From an uncultured beta proteobacterium (lineage in GTDB: Bacteria > Pseudomonadota > Gammaproteobacteria > Burkholderiales > Burkholderiaceae_C), in assembly GCA_903869595.1 (NCBI GenBank), contig CAIPZV010000054.1, positions 1 to 57,658 on the forward strand: a DNA stretch of 57,658 nucleotides, in the 5' to 3' direction. Under the pieces are notes generated by a model. It made no database searches and was not told the DNA's origin. It saw only the letters and a program-made list of their open reading frames with translations. Shown piece by piece: positions 37,757 through 46,686 of the stretch; position 1 is the first letter of the stretch, and each line of letters starts with the position of its first letter. The position numbers were made by a program, and so were the translations under genes.

Positions 37757-39302
37757 CCCCTTGCGCACGCGCCGCGTGGTGGTGGTGGGCGCGGGCATTG
37801 GCGGCTTGTGCAGTGCTTTGGTGTTGGCGCATCGCGGCTTGGACGTGACCTTGGTCGAGGCTGCCGCCACGCCGGGCGGCAAGATACGCCAAACCCTGGT
37901 CGATGGCGTGGGGGTCGATGCCGGACCTACGGTATTTACCATGCGCTGGGTGCTGGAGCAGATGCTGGCTGAGATGGGCACGTCCTTGCAAGACATCCTG
38001 ACGCTAGAGCCCATTGGCGTGCTGGCCCGCCACGCCTGGCGCGGCAGCGCGCAGCGCTTGGATTTGCTGGCCGATACACAGGCCAGCGCCGACGCTATTG
38101 CACGCTTTAGCAGTCCACAAGAGGCAAAACGCTTTTTAGGCTTTTGCCGTGAAACCCGCGCGCTTTATGACGCATTAGAAAAACCGTATATCCGCAGCGA
38201 GCGTCCCAACCTGCTCAGCATGGTCGGCGACCTGGGTGTTAGCGGCATGGCGACGCTGGCCGGCCTGGGACCTTTTGCCAGCCTTTGGCGCAGCCTGGGG
38301 CGGCATTTTCATGACCCGCGCTTACAGCAACTCTTTGGTCGCTACGCCACCTACTGCGGCTCTTCGCCCTGGTCTGCGCCCGCCACCTTGATGCTGGTCG
38401 CGCAAGTGGAGCTCGACGGCGTCTGGTCGGTGCAAGGCGGCATGTTTGCAGTAGCGCAGGCCCTGGCCGCCCTAGGGGAAAAACATGGCTTGCAGTCGCG
38501 CTACGGCCAAGCGTGCACGCAAATATTGTTGGACAAGGGAAAGGTCAGCGGCGTGCAACTGGCCTCGGGCGAGGTGATCCCCGCTGACGATGTCGTGTTC
38601 AACGGCGATGTGGCCGCGCTGGGCCAAGGCCTGTTGGGCGACGCACTGCGTAGCTCATTCAAGCCGGTGCCTGCCGCCACGCGCTCGCTGTCCGCCTTTA
38701 CGATGGCGATGCACGCCACCGCCAGCGGCTTCCCGCTGGTGCGGCACAACGTGTTTTTTGATAATGACTACCGCAGCGAGTTTGAGGATATTTTTCAACA
38801 CCGCAAACTGCCGCACCAAGGTACGGTTTATGTGTGCGCGCAAGACCGACAAGACAGCGGTTTGGCGCACAGCGGCCCGGAGCGCTTGCTGTGCCTGGTC
38901 AATGCACCGGCCAACGGCGACACCCATAGTTTTGATGCAGGGGAGATAGACAGATGCGAATCGAACAGCCTGGCCTTGATGCGCCACTGTGGCCTGGAAC
39001 TGCAGTGGCAGCCGCATCAACGGGTACGCACGCTGCCGCAGGACTTTGCCCGCCTGTTTCCGGGCAGCGGGGGCGCGCTCTATGGGCAAGCGACCCACGG
39101 CTGGATGTCGGCCTTTGCGCGGCACTCGGCGCGCAGCCCGGTGCCGGGCCTGTACCTGGCGGGGGGCAGCGTGCATCCGGGGCCGGGCGTGCCGATGGCG
39201 GCGATGTCGGGCCGGTTGGCGGCCGCCACGCTGATGGCGCACCACGATTCGACCAGCCGGTCGCGCCGGGTGCTTATCTCTGGTGGTATGTCGACGCGCT
39301 GA
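37749..39302 (+). CDS. crtD: Hydroxyneurosporene/methoxyneurosporene desaturase CrtD
   Basis: A 517-residue FAD-dependent carotenoid desaturase acting at C-3,4. The dinucleotide motif VVVGAGIGGLCSALVLA is at residues 11-27, and GLYLAGGSVHPGPGVPMAAMS is near residue 470. CrtD rather than CrtI is inferred from the crtA-crtD-crtC order and from the presence of a separate CrtI at 52382. Its last part overlaps the recognisable N-terminal coding of crtC. Confidence 0.9.
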   Translation: MADPLRTRRVVVVGAGIGGLCSALVLAHRGLDVTLVEAAATPGGKIRQTLVDGVGVDAGPTVFTMRWVLEQMLAEMGTSLQDILTLEPIGVLARHAWRGSAQRLDLLADTQASADAIARFSSPQEAKRFLGFCRETRALYDALEKPYIRSERPNLLSMVGDLGVSGMATLAGLGPFASLWRSLGRHFHDPRLQQLFGRYATYCGSSPWSAPATLMLVAQVELDGVWSVQGGMFAVAQALAALGEKHGLQSRYGQACTQILLDKGKVSGVQLASGEVIPADDVVFNGDVAALGQGLLGDALRSSFKPVPAATRSLSAFTMAMHATASGFPLVRHNVFFDNDYRSEFEDIFQHRKLPHQGTVYVCAQDRQDSGLAHSGPERLLCLVNAPANGDTHSFDAGEIDRCESNSLALMRHCGLELQWQPHQRVRTLPQDFARLFPGSGGALYGQATHGWMSAFARHSARSPVPGLYLAGGSVHPGPGVPMAAMSGRLAAATLMAHHDSTSRSRRVLISGGMSTR

Positions 39303-40174
39303 GCGACGACGGCCAGCACGGCCTGTCCATCATCGCCTTTGTGGGGAGCGTGTTTTCGCCCTACTACGCGCTGGCGCGTGGCCTTAACGGTGGCGTGGCC
39401 GAGGCCGAAAACTATTGCGCGCTCAACGTTGCGCTATATGGCAAAGCGGGCAAACGCTGGACCATGACCGAGCGCGGTCGCTCGCACATAGAGCGCAGCG
39501 CGGACCACTACCGCATAGGCCCGAGCAGCCTGCACTGGGACGGCCAGGCGCTGCGCATCGAGTTTGACGAAATCAATGTGCCCATCCCTATGCGTGTGCG
39601 TGGTCGCGTGACCGTGCGGCCCGAAGGCCTGTGCCGCTTTGTTACCGCGCTGGACAACGCAGGCCGCCACCGCTGGGGCCCGATAGCGCCCTGCTCACGC
39701 GTGGAGGTGGAGCTAGACAAGCCTGGCGCGCGCTGGAGCGGACACGCTTACATGGACTCCAATGAAGGCGACGAGCCGGTAGAAAAAGGCTTTCGCGACT
39801 GGGACTGGGCGCGCGCCGAAATGGCCAATGGCGACACCGCCGTGGTCTATGACGTGCGCCCCCGCGAAGGCCCGGGCCGCGTGGTGGCGCAACGCTTTGC
39901 GCGCAACGGGGAGACCACCGCTTTCGAAGCCCCACCGCGTCACGCCCTGCCTGCATCGGGCTGGCGCATACCCCGCGCTATGAGCAGCGAAGCGGGCAGC
40001 ACCCCGCAACTGGTCAGCACCCTGGAAGACACACCGTTTTATGTGCGCTCCCTGCTGCGCACCCGCCTACTGGGTGAAGAAGTAACCGCCGTTCACGAAT
40101 CGCTAGATGTACCGCGCCTGGTATCGTTACCGGTACGGATGATGTTGCCTTGGAGAATGCCCAGAAGGGGCTAG
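39239..40174 (+). CDS. crtC: Hydroxyneurosporene synthase CrtC (start unresolved)
   Basis: The carotenoid 1,2-hydratase adds water to the end double bond of acyclic carotenoids. Recognisable family sequence begins at about 39239 (PRFDQPVAPGAYLWWYVDAL, then IIAFVGSVFSPYYA) and continues with ENYCALNVALYG, DEPVEKGFRDWDW and a DVRPREG segment. 39239 marks that beginning; it is not a start codon. In frame, ATG 38954 and GTG 39005 lie deep inside crtD and would add a shadow-like N-terminus, while the first canonical start after the overlap is GTG 39341, which would drop conserved residues. A non-canonical start coupled to crtD is one possibility. Confidence 0.82.
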   Translation, partial: APRFDQPVAPGAYLWWYVDALSDDGQHGLSIIAFVGSVFSPYYALARGLNGGVAEAENYCALNVALYGKAGKRWTMTERGRSHIERSADHYRIGPSSLHWDGQALRIEFDEINVPIPMRVRGRVTVRPEGLCRFVTALDNAGRHRWGPIAPCSRVEVELDKPGARWSGHAYMDSNEGDEPVEKGFRDWDWARAEMANGDTAVVYDVRPREGPGRVVAQRFARNGETTAFEAPPRHALPASGWRIPRAMSSEAGSTPQLVSTLEDTPFYVRSLLRTRLLGEEVTAVHESLDVPRLVSLPVRMMLPWRMPRRG

Positions 40175-40188
40175 GTGCGTACTTCACG

Positions 40189-41091
40189 TTATTTCAATTC
40201 GTAGCGTGGTGCTTGCTTCAAAAGATGCTGCTTAAAGGCCACGGCCAAGGGCGATAATTTTTTACTGGCGGGATGCACAATATGCCAGGCCGAAGGCAGC
40301 GGAAAGCCATCCAGTTCAATGACGCTGACGCCGTGCTCTTTTTTCAGGCCATGCAAAGCATGCCTGGACACCACGCCGATACCCAGACCACCGGCCACGG
40401 ATTCCTTGACAGCTTCATTGCTACCAAGCTCTAGTCGCACATCAGGCTTAAATCGCATTTTGCGGAAGTACTGGTCCGCGGCCATGCGTGTGCCTGAGCC
40501 CTTTTCCCGAAAAATGAACCGACGCTGCGCAAGCGCATCTAAAGTCACACGCTTGGCTTTAGACAAAGCATCAGATGTTGCGGCAATCACCACAATCGGG
40601 TTTGCCATAAACACCTCGTCGCTCAAGTCCATATCCACGGGTGGCATTGACATGATGTAGAGGTCATCCAAGTTTTCCCGCAGGCGCTGGACTACGCCGT
40701 CGCGGTTAAGAATTTCTAAGGAAACATCAATCTGCGGGTACTGCTTACAAAAGCTACCGACTAGGCGCGGCATAAAGTACTTAGCGGTACTGACCACAGC
40801 GACCTTCAGCTTTCCTCTGGAAAAACCTTTGACGGCGTCCACGTTTTGCTCAAAAGCATCCCAGGTTTGGGCCACCGTACGCGCGGTTACTGCAAGCTCT
40901 TTGCCCAGATCAGTCAGGTAGAACTTTTTGCCCACAAACTCAAACAAGGGCGCGCCGACCGACTGCGTCACCTCTTTGAGTTGCATGGACGCGGTGGGCT
41001 GGGTCACATGCATGGCCTTGGCCGCAGCACTGACGCTGCCCGAATCAGCCAATGCCAAGAACAAACGCAGCTGCCGGAAGGTGATGTGCAT
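40189..41091 (-). CDS. LysR-type regulator, CbbR/CmpR-like
   Basis: A 300-residue LysR-family activator: N-terminal winged helix-turn-helix (FRQLRLFLALADSGSVSAAA, VTQPTASMQLKEV) and an effector domain with YIMSMPPVDMDLSDEVFMAN, a phrase typical of CbbR/CmpR-type carbon-metabolism regulators. It is divergent from the SbtA-type transporter, so it probably controls that gene. It converges on crtC with a 14-base gap. Confidence 0.85.
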   Translation of the reverse strand: MHITFRQLRLFLALADSGSVSAAAKAMHVTQPTASMQLKEVTQSVGAPLFEFVGKKFYLTDLGKELAVTARTVAQTWDAFEQNVDAVKGFSRGKLKVAVVSTAKYFMPRLVGSFCKQYPQIDVSLEILNRDGVVQRLRENLDDLYIMSMPPVDMDLSDEVFMANPIVVIAATSDALSKAKRVTLDALAQRRFIFREKGSGTRMAADQYFRKMRFKPDVRLELGSNEAVKESVAGGLGIGVVSRHALHGLKKEHGVSVIELDGFPLPSAWHIVHPASKKLSPLAVAFKQHLLKQAPRYELK

Positions 41092-41104
41092 AGATTTATC
41101 CCTA

Positions 41105-41118
41105 TATCTAAGTAGATA
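41105..41118. promoter_or_regulatory. Palindrome in the lysR-sbtA intergenic region
   Basis: TATCTA-AG-TAGATA is a perfect palindrome 13 bases upstream of the LysR start and 57 bases before sbtA. The wider sequence TTATC...GATAA (41096-41119) repeats the pattern. A T-N11-A-like LysR box is plausible; binding is inference. Confidence 0.4.
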
Positions 41119-41175
41119 AGAATCAATTTTACAAAGCTATGCTACGACCCTAGGATGCGGCCTGGAATTAGGAAT

Positions 41176-42183
41176 ATGCAAAACCTACTTGACCCCGCTA
41201 TCCTGTTTTTTATCTTTGGCGTATTGGCTGGTACTGCCAAGTCCAACCTAGAGATTCCACCGGCCATCTCGCGCTTTTTGTCTTTATATCTTTTGATGGC
41301 TTTGGGACTGAAGGGGGGTTTTGCTCTTTCACATTCAGGCCTGAGCAGCCAGATCGGCCTCAGTCTGGGTGCCGCGCTTATCTTGGCGGTTGTCGTTCCC
41401 TTGTTAGGTTATTGGGTACTGCGTAAATTCGTCAGTGGCTTTGATGCTGCTGCCGTCGCGGCGACCTATGGATCTGTCAGCGCAGTCACTTTTTTAACCG
41501 CTACGCAGTATCTGGAAAACCAAGACATTGCCTTCGGTGGACATATGGCCGCAGCCATGGCACTGATGGAGTCGCCCGCGATCATCATGGCGGTTGTATT
41601 TGCCAATGGGCTACGCAAGCCGGCTGCAGTTAGTTTGGCAGTTGCTGGCAATAGCGCTGCGGTACTTGGCTCGGCGCCAGCGAACCCCCAAGCTTCAATC
41701 GGAAAAATACTGCACGAGTCGTTTACCGATGGCGCGCAACTGCTTTTGCTGGGCGCCATGGTGGTCGGGCTGATTTCCGGGGAGGCCGGCAAAGCCGCCA
41801 TGCAGCCCTTCTCCGGGGATCTTTTCAAAGGCATGTTGTCATTTTTCTTGCTGGATATGGGCTTGATGGCGGCCCGCAATCTGCCCCAGCTCAAAGACAA
41901 GTCTGCCGTGCTGCTCGCCTATGCAGTGGGTGCGCCCGTCGTCCATGCGGGCTTGGCTTTGGGTTTGGCTTGTACCTTGGGCTTGCCAGCCGGTGACAGC
42001 GCTTTGTTGATGGTCTTGGCGGCCAGTGCTTCCTATATTGCGGTGCCAGCGGTGCTGCGCTATGCCCTGCCCGAGGCCAATCCTTCGCTCTACTTTGGCT
42101 TGAGTTTGGGGGTGACTTTTCCACTGAACATTTTGGCCGGCATACCGCTATACACCGCCATTGCGCAAACGGTTTTGGCTTGA
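41176..42183 (+). CDS. sbtA: SbtA-family sodium-dependent bicarbonate transporter
   Basis: A 335-residue inner-membrane protein with about ten hydrophobic helices and the SbtA phrases FFIFGVLAGTAKSNLEIP, ALGLKGGFALS, ATYGSVSAVTFLTA and a central hydrophilic loop before ILHESFTDGAQLLLLGAMVV. In cyanobacteria SbtA imports bicarbonate with sodium. I chose ATG 41176 (MQNLLDPAILFF), with AGGA upstream. No SbtB (PII-like) gene is adjacent. Confidence 0.85.
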   Translation: MQNLLDPAILFFIFGVLAGTAKSNLEIPPAISRFLSLYLLMALGLKGGFALSHSGLSSQIGLSLGAALILAVVVPLLGYWVLRKFVSGFDAAAVAATYGSVSAVTFLTATQYLENQDIAFGGHMAAAMALMESPAIIMAVVFANGLRKPAAVSLAVAGNSAAVLGSAPANPQASIGKILHESFTDGAQLLLLGAMVVGLISGEAGKAAMQPFSGDLFKGMLSFFLLDMGLMAARNLPQLKDKSAVLLAYAVGAPVVHAGLALGLACTLGLPAGDSALLMVLAASASYIAVPAVLRYALPEANPSLYFGLSLGVTFPLNILAGIPLYTAIAQTVLA

Positions 42184-42310
42184 ACGCCAACGCAGGTGCG
42201 CCGACCAAGGGCTGTACCAAACCTTAGGGAATTGCGGGCTTTCCCACTTTCACAACTATCTCCGTCTCACAGCATTGCATTGCACGTGGGGTTCGGGCCG
42301 AACGTTGGAT

Positions 42311-42324
42311 TTGATCAATATCAA
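42311..42324 (+). promoter_or_regulatory. FNR/NnrR-type box upstream of nnrS
   Basis: TTGAT-CAAT-ATCAA is a perfect match to the FNR/Dnr/NnrR consensus TTGAT-N4-ATCAA. It lies about 185 bases before the nnrS start within a 319-base gene-free stretch (42184-42502), in which I see nothing else that I can name. It suggests control by low oxygen or nitric oxide. Confidence 0.72.
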
Positions 42325-42502
42325 AGACGCGCTAATGCGGTGATTTGCCTTGACTTATGTAGGCCGATTTTTGAAAGTCAGTGCTACATTGGACTGCGCT
42401 GCACCTTGGGCTTGATTACGCATTGCGCAGCCCCAATTTTGCGTACCCATCGGTAGGTACTTTAGCCTTGATAGGCGGTCGCGTTCCTCACTAAAAATCA
42501 AT

Positions 42503-43714
42503 GTGAAAGTTATAGCCCTCAAGCCACTCAATATTCAAGAACCGAGCGCGCACTCCGCGCCTGGCTGGGCGTTTTTGCGTTTGGGCTTTCGGCCTTTTTA
42601 TCTAGGGGCTGCCTTGTTTGCCACACTGGCTATACCAGCCTGGGTGTTGACTCTGCTGGGTTACCTGGTATGGACACTGGCCATGGCGCCATTGCTGTGG
42701 CACGCGCACGAAATGCTTTATGGTTTTGTGGGTGCCGTGGTGATTGGTTTTCTGATGACCGCAGGCAAAGCCTGGACCGGTTTGGGCACGCCTCGTGGTG
42801 CGCAACTGGGTGCCCTTGCCGGGCTATGGCTGTCAGCACGTGTAGCTGCGCTGGGAGCGCCCTATCTGGTGTACGCAGTGCTGGATGTGGCACTGTTGCC
42901 CCTGGTGTCCCTGGTGCTGGCGCGCTTGCTGCTGCGCGCAGGAAACTACCGCAACCTGCCGCTGGCAGGCCTACTGCTGTTGATGGCCTTGGCGAATGCG
43001 GCCTTCCATGGCAGCGTGTTGGGTTGGGTGGAATGGTCGCCCCTGTCGGCCTTGCACGCCATGTTGGCATTGATCGTCGTGCTGGAATGCGTGATGGCTG
43101 GCAGGGTCATACCCGCCTTCACGATGGCGGCGCTTCCTGGGGTGCACATCAAAGCTCTGCCTTGGCTGGAACGCTCGGTGTTGGCGCATACCGCCATAGG
43201 CTTGGCACTTTGGCTGTTTGCCCCCGCCGATTTTGCACCCATTAACACGCTGGTTTTAGCGCTTGCAGCGGGCTTGCACCTGGTACGTCAGTGGCGCTGG
43301 TCGCCCTGGGCCACGCGCAAGCGTCCCATGGTGTGGGTATTGCAAATTGCCTACCTGTGGTTTGCCATTGGCCTTGGCCTGCTGGCTTTATCAGAACTCG
43401 GCTGGGTAGGCGTGTCTGCCGGAATTCACAGCCTGGCCGTGGGCGCCACTGCAACCTTGGTGCTAGGCATGATGACGCGCACCGCGCGCGGTCACACCGG
43501 GCGCCCGGTGCAAGCGGGGCGTATTGAAATAGCAGCGTTCGCGCTGCTGATTGCGGCTGCGCTATGCCGCGTGGTGTGGCCACTGGCGATGCCGTCGCAG
43601 ACCGCCTGGGCGCTACTCTTTGCAGCGGCTGCTTGGGCAGCGGCCTTTGGCCTGTACGCCATTACTTATGGCCCGTGGCTGTTACAAGCCCGATTAGATG
43701 GGCGCGATGGCTGA
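42503..43714 (+). CDS. nnrS: NnrS family protein
   Basis: A 403-residue polytopic membrane protein with about 12 helices. Typical NnrS marks: LRLGFRPFYLGAALFA, PLLWHAHEMLYGFVGAVVIG with paired His, GRVIPAFTMAALPG, HSLAVGATATLVLGMMTRTARGHTGRP. NnrS is a heme/copper protein that protects against nitric oxide stress. The start is GTG at 42503; no ATG lies nearby in frame. The upstream FNR-type box supports the identification. Confidence 0.9.
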   Translation: MKVIALKPLNIQEPSAHSAPGWAFLRLGFRPFYLGAALFATLAIPAWVLTLLGYLVWTLAMAPLLWHAHEMLYGFVGAVVIGFLMTAGKAWTGLGTPRGAQLGALAGLWLSARVAALGAPYLVYAVLDVALLPLVSLVLARLLLRAGNYRNLPLAGLLLLMALANAAFHGSVLGWVEWSPLSALHAMLALIVVLECVMAGRVIPAFTMAALPGVHIKALPWLERSVLAHTAIGLALWLFAPADFAPINTLVLALAAGLHLVRQWRWSPWATRKRPMVWVLQIAYLWFAIGLGLLALSELGWVGVSAGIHSLAVGATATLVLGMMTRTARGHTGRPVQAGRIEIAAFALLIAAALCRVVWPLAMPSQTAWALLFAAAAWAAAFGLYAITYGPWLLQARLDGRDG

Positions 43715-43810
43715 GCCCATACCGCGCGCAAAAATAGTACGCAGCATCAGAGGCAATTTTTTAATCAGGTCGCCAGTTAGTGGCGCCCTCGCCTTTTCCT
43801 AGTTGACGTT

Positions 43811-44266
43811 TTACTGCGGCTTCGGATTCATATCGATATTGCGCGCGGTGCCTAAGAGCGTTGCACACAGCGTCTCGCTTCCGTCTTCGGCCACGGCGTA
43901 CACATCGGCTGCGCAAATCGTCAGAAGCTTGCCAGCGTCAATCACCCGCCCTCTGGCTCGCAACGCAACACCTTGGGCGGGGGCAATCAGTTTGAGGGTG
44001 GCATCGATAGTGGCATTGACCCAGCCGGGTTTCAGCGTGGTACCAGCAGCGGCCACCGCCGCAAAGTCCGCAATGGCAAATACCGGCGTCGCCTGTAACT
44101 GGCCGGGCCGAAAAGTAAAGGCGTCCTGGACGGGAATTTCAAGCTCCACCACGGACGGCGCGATGCGATTGAAGCGTAAACCCAGCGTGCGCGCCATGGG
44201 CATGGACAGCACCATGCGCTCCAAGGCTTTAAAACTAGGGTTCGTGTCTGTAGCACCTGTGCTCAT
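43811..44266 (-). CDS. PaaI/DUF4442-like thioesterase
   Basis: A 151-residue hotdog-fold protein with LGLRFNRIAPSVVELEIP and FAIADFAAVAAAGTTL, then VNATIDATLKLIAPAQG and RARGRVIDAGK. This suits a PaaI/DUF4442-like acyl-CoA thioesterase of unknown substrate. The ATG at 44266 is one base after the merR stop, so the two are cotranscribed. Confidence 0.75.
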   Translation of the reverse strand: MSTGATDTNPSFKALERMVLSMPMARTLGLRFNRIAPSVVELEIPVQDAFTFRPGQLQATPVFAIADFAAVAAAGTTLKPGWVNATIDATLKLIAPAQGVALRARGRVIDAGKLLTICAADVYAVAEDGSETLCATLLGTARNIDMNPKPQ

Positions 44267-44267
44267 T

Positions 44268-44492
44268 TCATACTCCGTTTCTGTGATCGGTGGGTAGCCG
44301 CTCGGGAATCGCAGCCAAGGAAAAGCCGATCTTGCGCGACATGGCAATGAAGACAACTTCGCGCCGCATGGTTTCTGTGTAGTCACGATAGCCATTGGCA
44401 TGGCGCACCGGCTCCAATAGCCCCAAGCGCTCGTAGTGGCGCAAGGCGTGGGTGGAGACACCGGTTCGCTTGGCAAGCTCTGAAATCTTCAT
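44268..44492 (-). CDS. Short MerR-family regulator
   Basis: A 74-residue protein containing an intact MerR DNA-binding domain (MKISELAKRTGVSTHALRHY, then ERLGLLEPVRHANGYRDY). The coiled-coil and effector parts found in full MerR proteins of about 130 residues are missing after IPERLPTDHRN. It may be a truncated survivor or a naturally short form. It heads the thioesterase operon. Confidence 0.72.
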   Translation of the reverse strand: MKISELAKRTGVSTHALRHYERLGLLEPVRHANGYRDYTETMRREVVFIAMSRKIGFSLAAIPERLPTDHRNGV

Positions 44493-44618
44493 GGACCGAA
44501 GATTAGCAAGCTTGGTCTAAGGCGAAGCTTAGGAAGGTGTCGCCTGCGCTACAAATTCGGTGCTTTCTAATGAGCGTGTTTTTGGAAAACGCGCGGACTT
44601 AGCGTTGTCTGGGTACGG

Positions 44619-45002
44619 CTAATTACTCCAAGGATTAATCACATCTAACCCCAGATCAGCAAAATCCCGCGTGTTGCGCGTGACCATGCGCAAGCCATGC
44701 TGCGCGGCCGTAGCAGCGAATAGACTATCAATGGCTGGCAATGGACGGCCTGCGGCTGACAACAATCGACCCCAACGGCCTGCCACGCTCGTATCAACGG
44801 CCAGGACACGCCCCGCAAAAAAAGCGGGTAAATCTGTTTCCAGCCAATCCGTAAGCGCCATGCGCCGCTTGGCGTCGGAGACCCCTTCGATGCCTTTGCG
44901 CAATTCGCCCAAGGTCAGCACACTCAAATACAAGGTGGACGCCGGCCTGCCACTCGACCACTGCGGCCCCTGGCGTCTTGCGGCGAAGCTCGGACAAAAC
45001 AT
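44619..45002 (-). pseudogene. VapC-type PIN toxin, frameshifted
   Basis: The C-terminal part is a clear VapC: TLYLSVLTLGELRKGIEG, then PAIDSLFAATAAQHGL and VTRNTRDFADLGL. Its N-terminal part (LSELRRKTPGAAVVEW) is in another frame, from about 44997 to 44950, and the first catalytic Asp of DTNVLSEL is lost (TTHVLSEL). The frames meet at about 44945-44955. No antitoxin gene is adjacent, so this is a decayed orphan. Confidence 0.7.
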
Positions 45003-45060
45003 GGGTGGTCGGCTTACGCTAAGTCCTTACCCAGAACGCGAAAATTTCAAACGATAGAAT

Positions 45061-45089
45061 TTGACAATGTAAGGAATTAACCTTACTAT
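45061..45089 (+). promoter_or_regulatory. prlF promoter with operator in the spacer
   Basis: TTGACA (45061-45066)-N17-TACTAT (45084-45089) is a close sigma-70 match. The spacer carries the inverted repeat GTAAGG-AATTAA-CCTTAC (45069-45086), placed so that a bound PrlF/YhaV complex would block RNA polymerase. PrlF-type antitoxins are known to autorepress. Confidence 0.7.
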
Positions 45090-45113
45090 TTACCACATTG
45101 ACCGGAGTAAAAA

Positions 45114-45434
45114 ATGCCCCCTATCCAAGAAGTGGCCACCATCACGTCAAAGGGCCAGATTACCCTGCCCAAGGCGATCCGTCAGGCGCTGGGCGTGGAC
45201 TATGGCGGCAAAGTGGCGTTTCAATTGCGGGGCTCCAAAGTCGTCGTGACACGTGCGAATACGGCGGACCATGAGGACCCGGCAATTGGCGCTTTCTTGG
45301 CCTTGCTGGAGTCGGATATCCGCGCAGGCCGCCATGTGGGCAGCCTGCCGGACGACCTGGTGCAAGCCATGCAGGCCACGCTGGAACAAGCGACCGATAT
45401 AGCGGCGGATATTGAGGGCGACGTCGCGCTGTGA
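45114..45434 (+). CDS. prlF: PrlF (SohA) antitoxin
   Basis: A 106-residue antitoxin with an AbrB-like swapped-hairpin DNA-binding domain (VATITSKGQITLPKAIRQAL, then VAFQLRGSKVVVTRA) and a C-terminal helical region. It pairs with YhaV. Its stop overlaps the yhaV ATG (TGATG). A GGAG site precedes the start. Confidence 0.9.
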   Translation: MPPIQEVATITSKGQITLPKAIRQALGVDYGGKVAFQLRGSKVVVTRANTADHEDPAIGAFLALLESDIRAGRHVGSLPDDLVQAMQATLEQATDIAADIEGDVAL

Positions 45435-45889
45435 TGCAAAGTCACGGATGGACGCTGTTGTTTCATGCGTGCCTAATAGATCAGCTACAAAAACTGCGTG
45501 CCGCCGCGCAGCGGGCGGAGCAACAAGACCCCAAAGGCTTCGCGACCCATGCCAACGTCAGGCTGTTTGCGGCTTTGTCCAAGCTGATATGGGAAGCGGT
45601 ACCCAGCGACCCGCACCGTCAAGAGTATCGTCAGGGCAACACCATGGGCCCCGAATTTCGCCACTGGCGGCGCGCAAAAATCGGGCGCCGTTTTCGGCTT
45701 TTTTTCCGGTTTGACACCAAAACCCGCATCATCATTTTTGCCTGGGTTAATGACGAGAACACCCTGCGTGCATCAGGCAGCAAAACCGACCCTTACGTCG
45801 TCTTCCAACGCATGCTCGAACGCGGCCAACCGCCCGATGATTGGGCGGCACTGAAGCAGGCGAGCCGGGCCGATTGGAGCGCCAGCTAA
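45434..45889 (+). CDS. yhaV: YhaV toxin
   Basis: A 151-residue RelE-superfamily mRNA interferase: GWTLLFHACLIDQLQKLRAA, NVRLFAALSKLIWEAVPSDP, YRQGNTMGPEFRHWRRAKIG, RLFFRFDTKTRIIIFAWVND. The gene is intact and coupled to prlF. ATG 45434 is preferred to the GTG 3 bases upstream. Confidence 0.9.
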   Translation: MQSHGWTLLFHACLIDQLQKLRAAAQRAEQQDPKGFATHANVRLFAALSKLIWEAVPSDPHRQEYRQGNTMGPEFRHWRRAKIGRRFRLFFRFDTKTRIIIFAWVNDENTLRASGSKTDPYVVFQRMLERGQPPDDWAALKQASRADWSAS

Positions 45890-45914
45890 TTCCAAGCAGC
45901 ACCGACCCTCAACC

Positions 45915-46505
45915 ATGCTCGAAGCTCCCGCCGACTCCATCCACCCCACGTCCGCGCTGGCCTGGCGCAAGTGGCTGGAGCGCCACCATGCGCGGGGCCA
46001 GGGCGTTTGGCTGATCAGCTACAAGCTGGCCACGGGCAAACCTCGCATGGCGTATGACGAGGCGGTGGCGACCGCGCTGTGCTTTGGGTGGATAGACAGC
46101 AAGCCGCGCGCGCTGGACGGGGAGCGCTCCATGCTGTGGTTTGCGCCCCGCAAAAAAGGCAGCGCCTGGAGCAACAACAACAAAGAACGCGTGGAGCAGC
46201 TACTGCGCGCAGACCTGATGCATGCGTCAGGCCTGGCAAAAATCGAAGAGGCTAAGCAAGACGGCAGTTGGAACAAACTGGACAGCGTGGAAGCGCTGGA
46301 GATTCCGCCCGATTTGCGCAAGGCCTTTAAAGCCCACCCCGGCGCCCAGGGCAACTTCGAGGCCTTTCCCCGCTCTAGCAAGCGGGCCATTTTGGAATGG
46401 ATCGGCAATGCCAAAACCGAGGCGACGCGGGCCAAGCGCGTGGGGGAGACAGCGGCCTTGGCAGAGGGGAATGTGGGGGCTGATCGGTGGGTAAAGAAAC
46501 TCTAA
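45915..46505 (+). CDS. YdeI/OmpD-associated family protein
   Basis: A 196-residue protein with WRKWLERHHARGQGVWLISY, YDEAVATALCFGWIDSKPRA, WFAPRKKGSAWSNNNKERV and a C-terminal FPRSSKRAILEWIGNAKT. These match the YdeI/OmdA family, linked to bacteriocin or peptide tolerance; the biochemical role is unknown. It follows yhaV by 25 bases but is probably independent. Confidence 0.8.
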   Translation: MLEAPADSIHPTSALAWRKWLERHHARGQGVWLISYKLATGKPRMAYDEAVATALCFGWIDSKPRALDGERSMLWFAPRKKGSAWSNNNKERVEQLLRADLMHASGLAKIEEAKQDGSWNKLDSVEALEIPPDLRKAFKAHPGAQGNFEAFPRSSKRAILEWIGNAKTEATRAKRVGETAALAEGNVGADRWVKKL

Positions 46506-46686
46506 AAAGAGCTCTGACCGGCACTTGCCAACGAGGATGCTTATGCAGCATTGGTTTTTGCAAAAGAGTCAACATAGGCATGCTGACTCTGGCGCACAGG
46601 TAGTTCAAATGGAATAATCTGAATGAGTTGAGCTGAACTTTCAAGCGGCACGCTCATCTGAAGATTGGTACATAGCGGAGGTCCAA

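Noticed and set aside
38954..39238. N-terminal extension of CrtC read inside crtD
   Set aside because: The translated stretch is Gly/Ala/Arg-rich shadow sequence; I kept it only as one option for the unresolved start.
43769..43797. Possible terminator after nnrS (CGCCA/TGGCG)
   Set aside because: The stem is only 5 bp and no proper T run follows.
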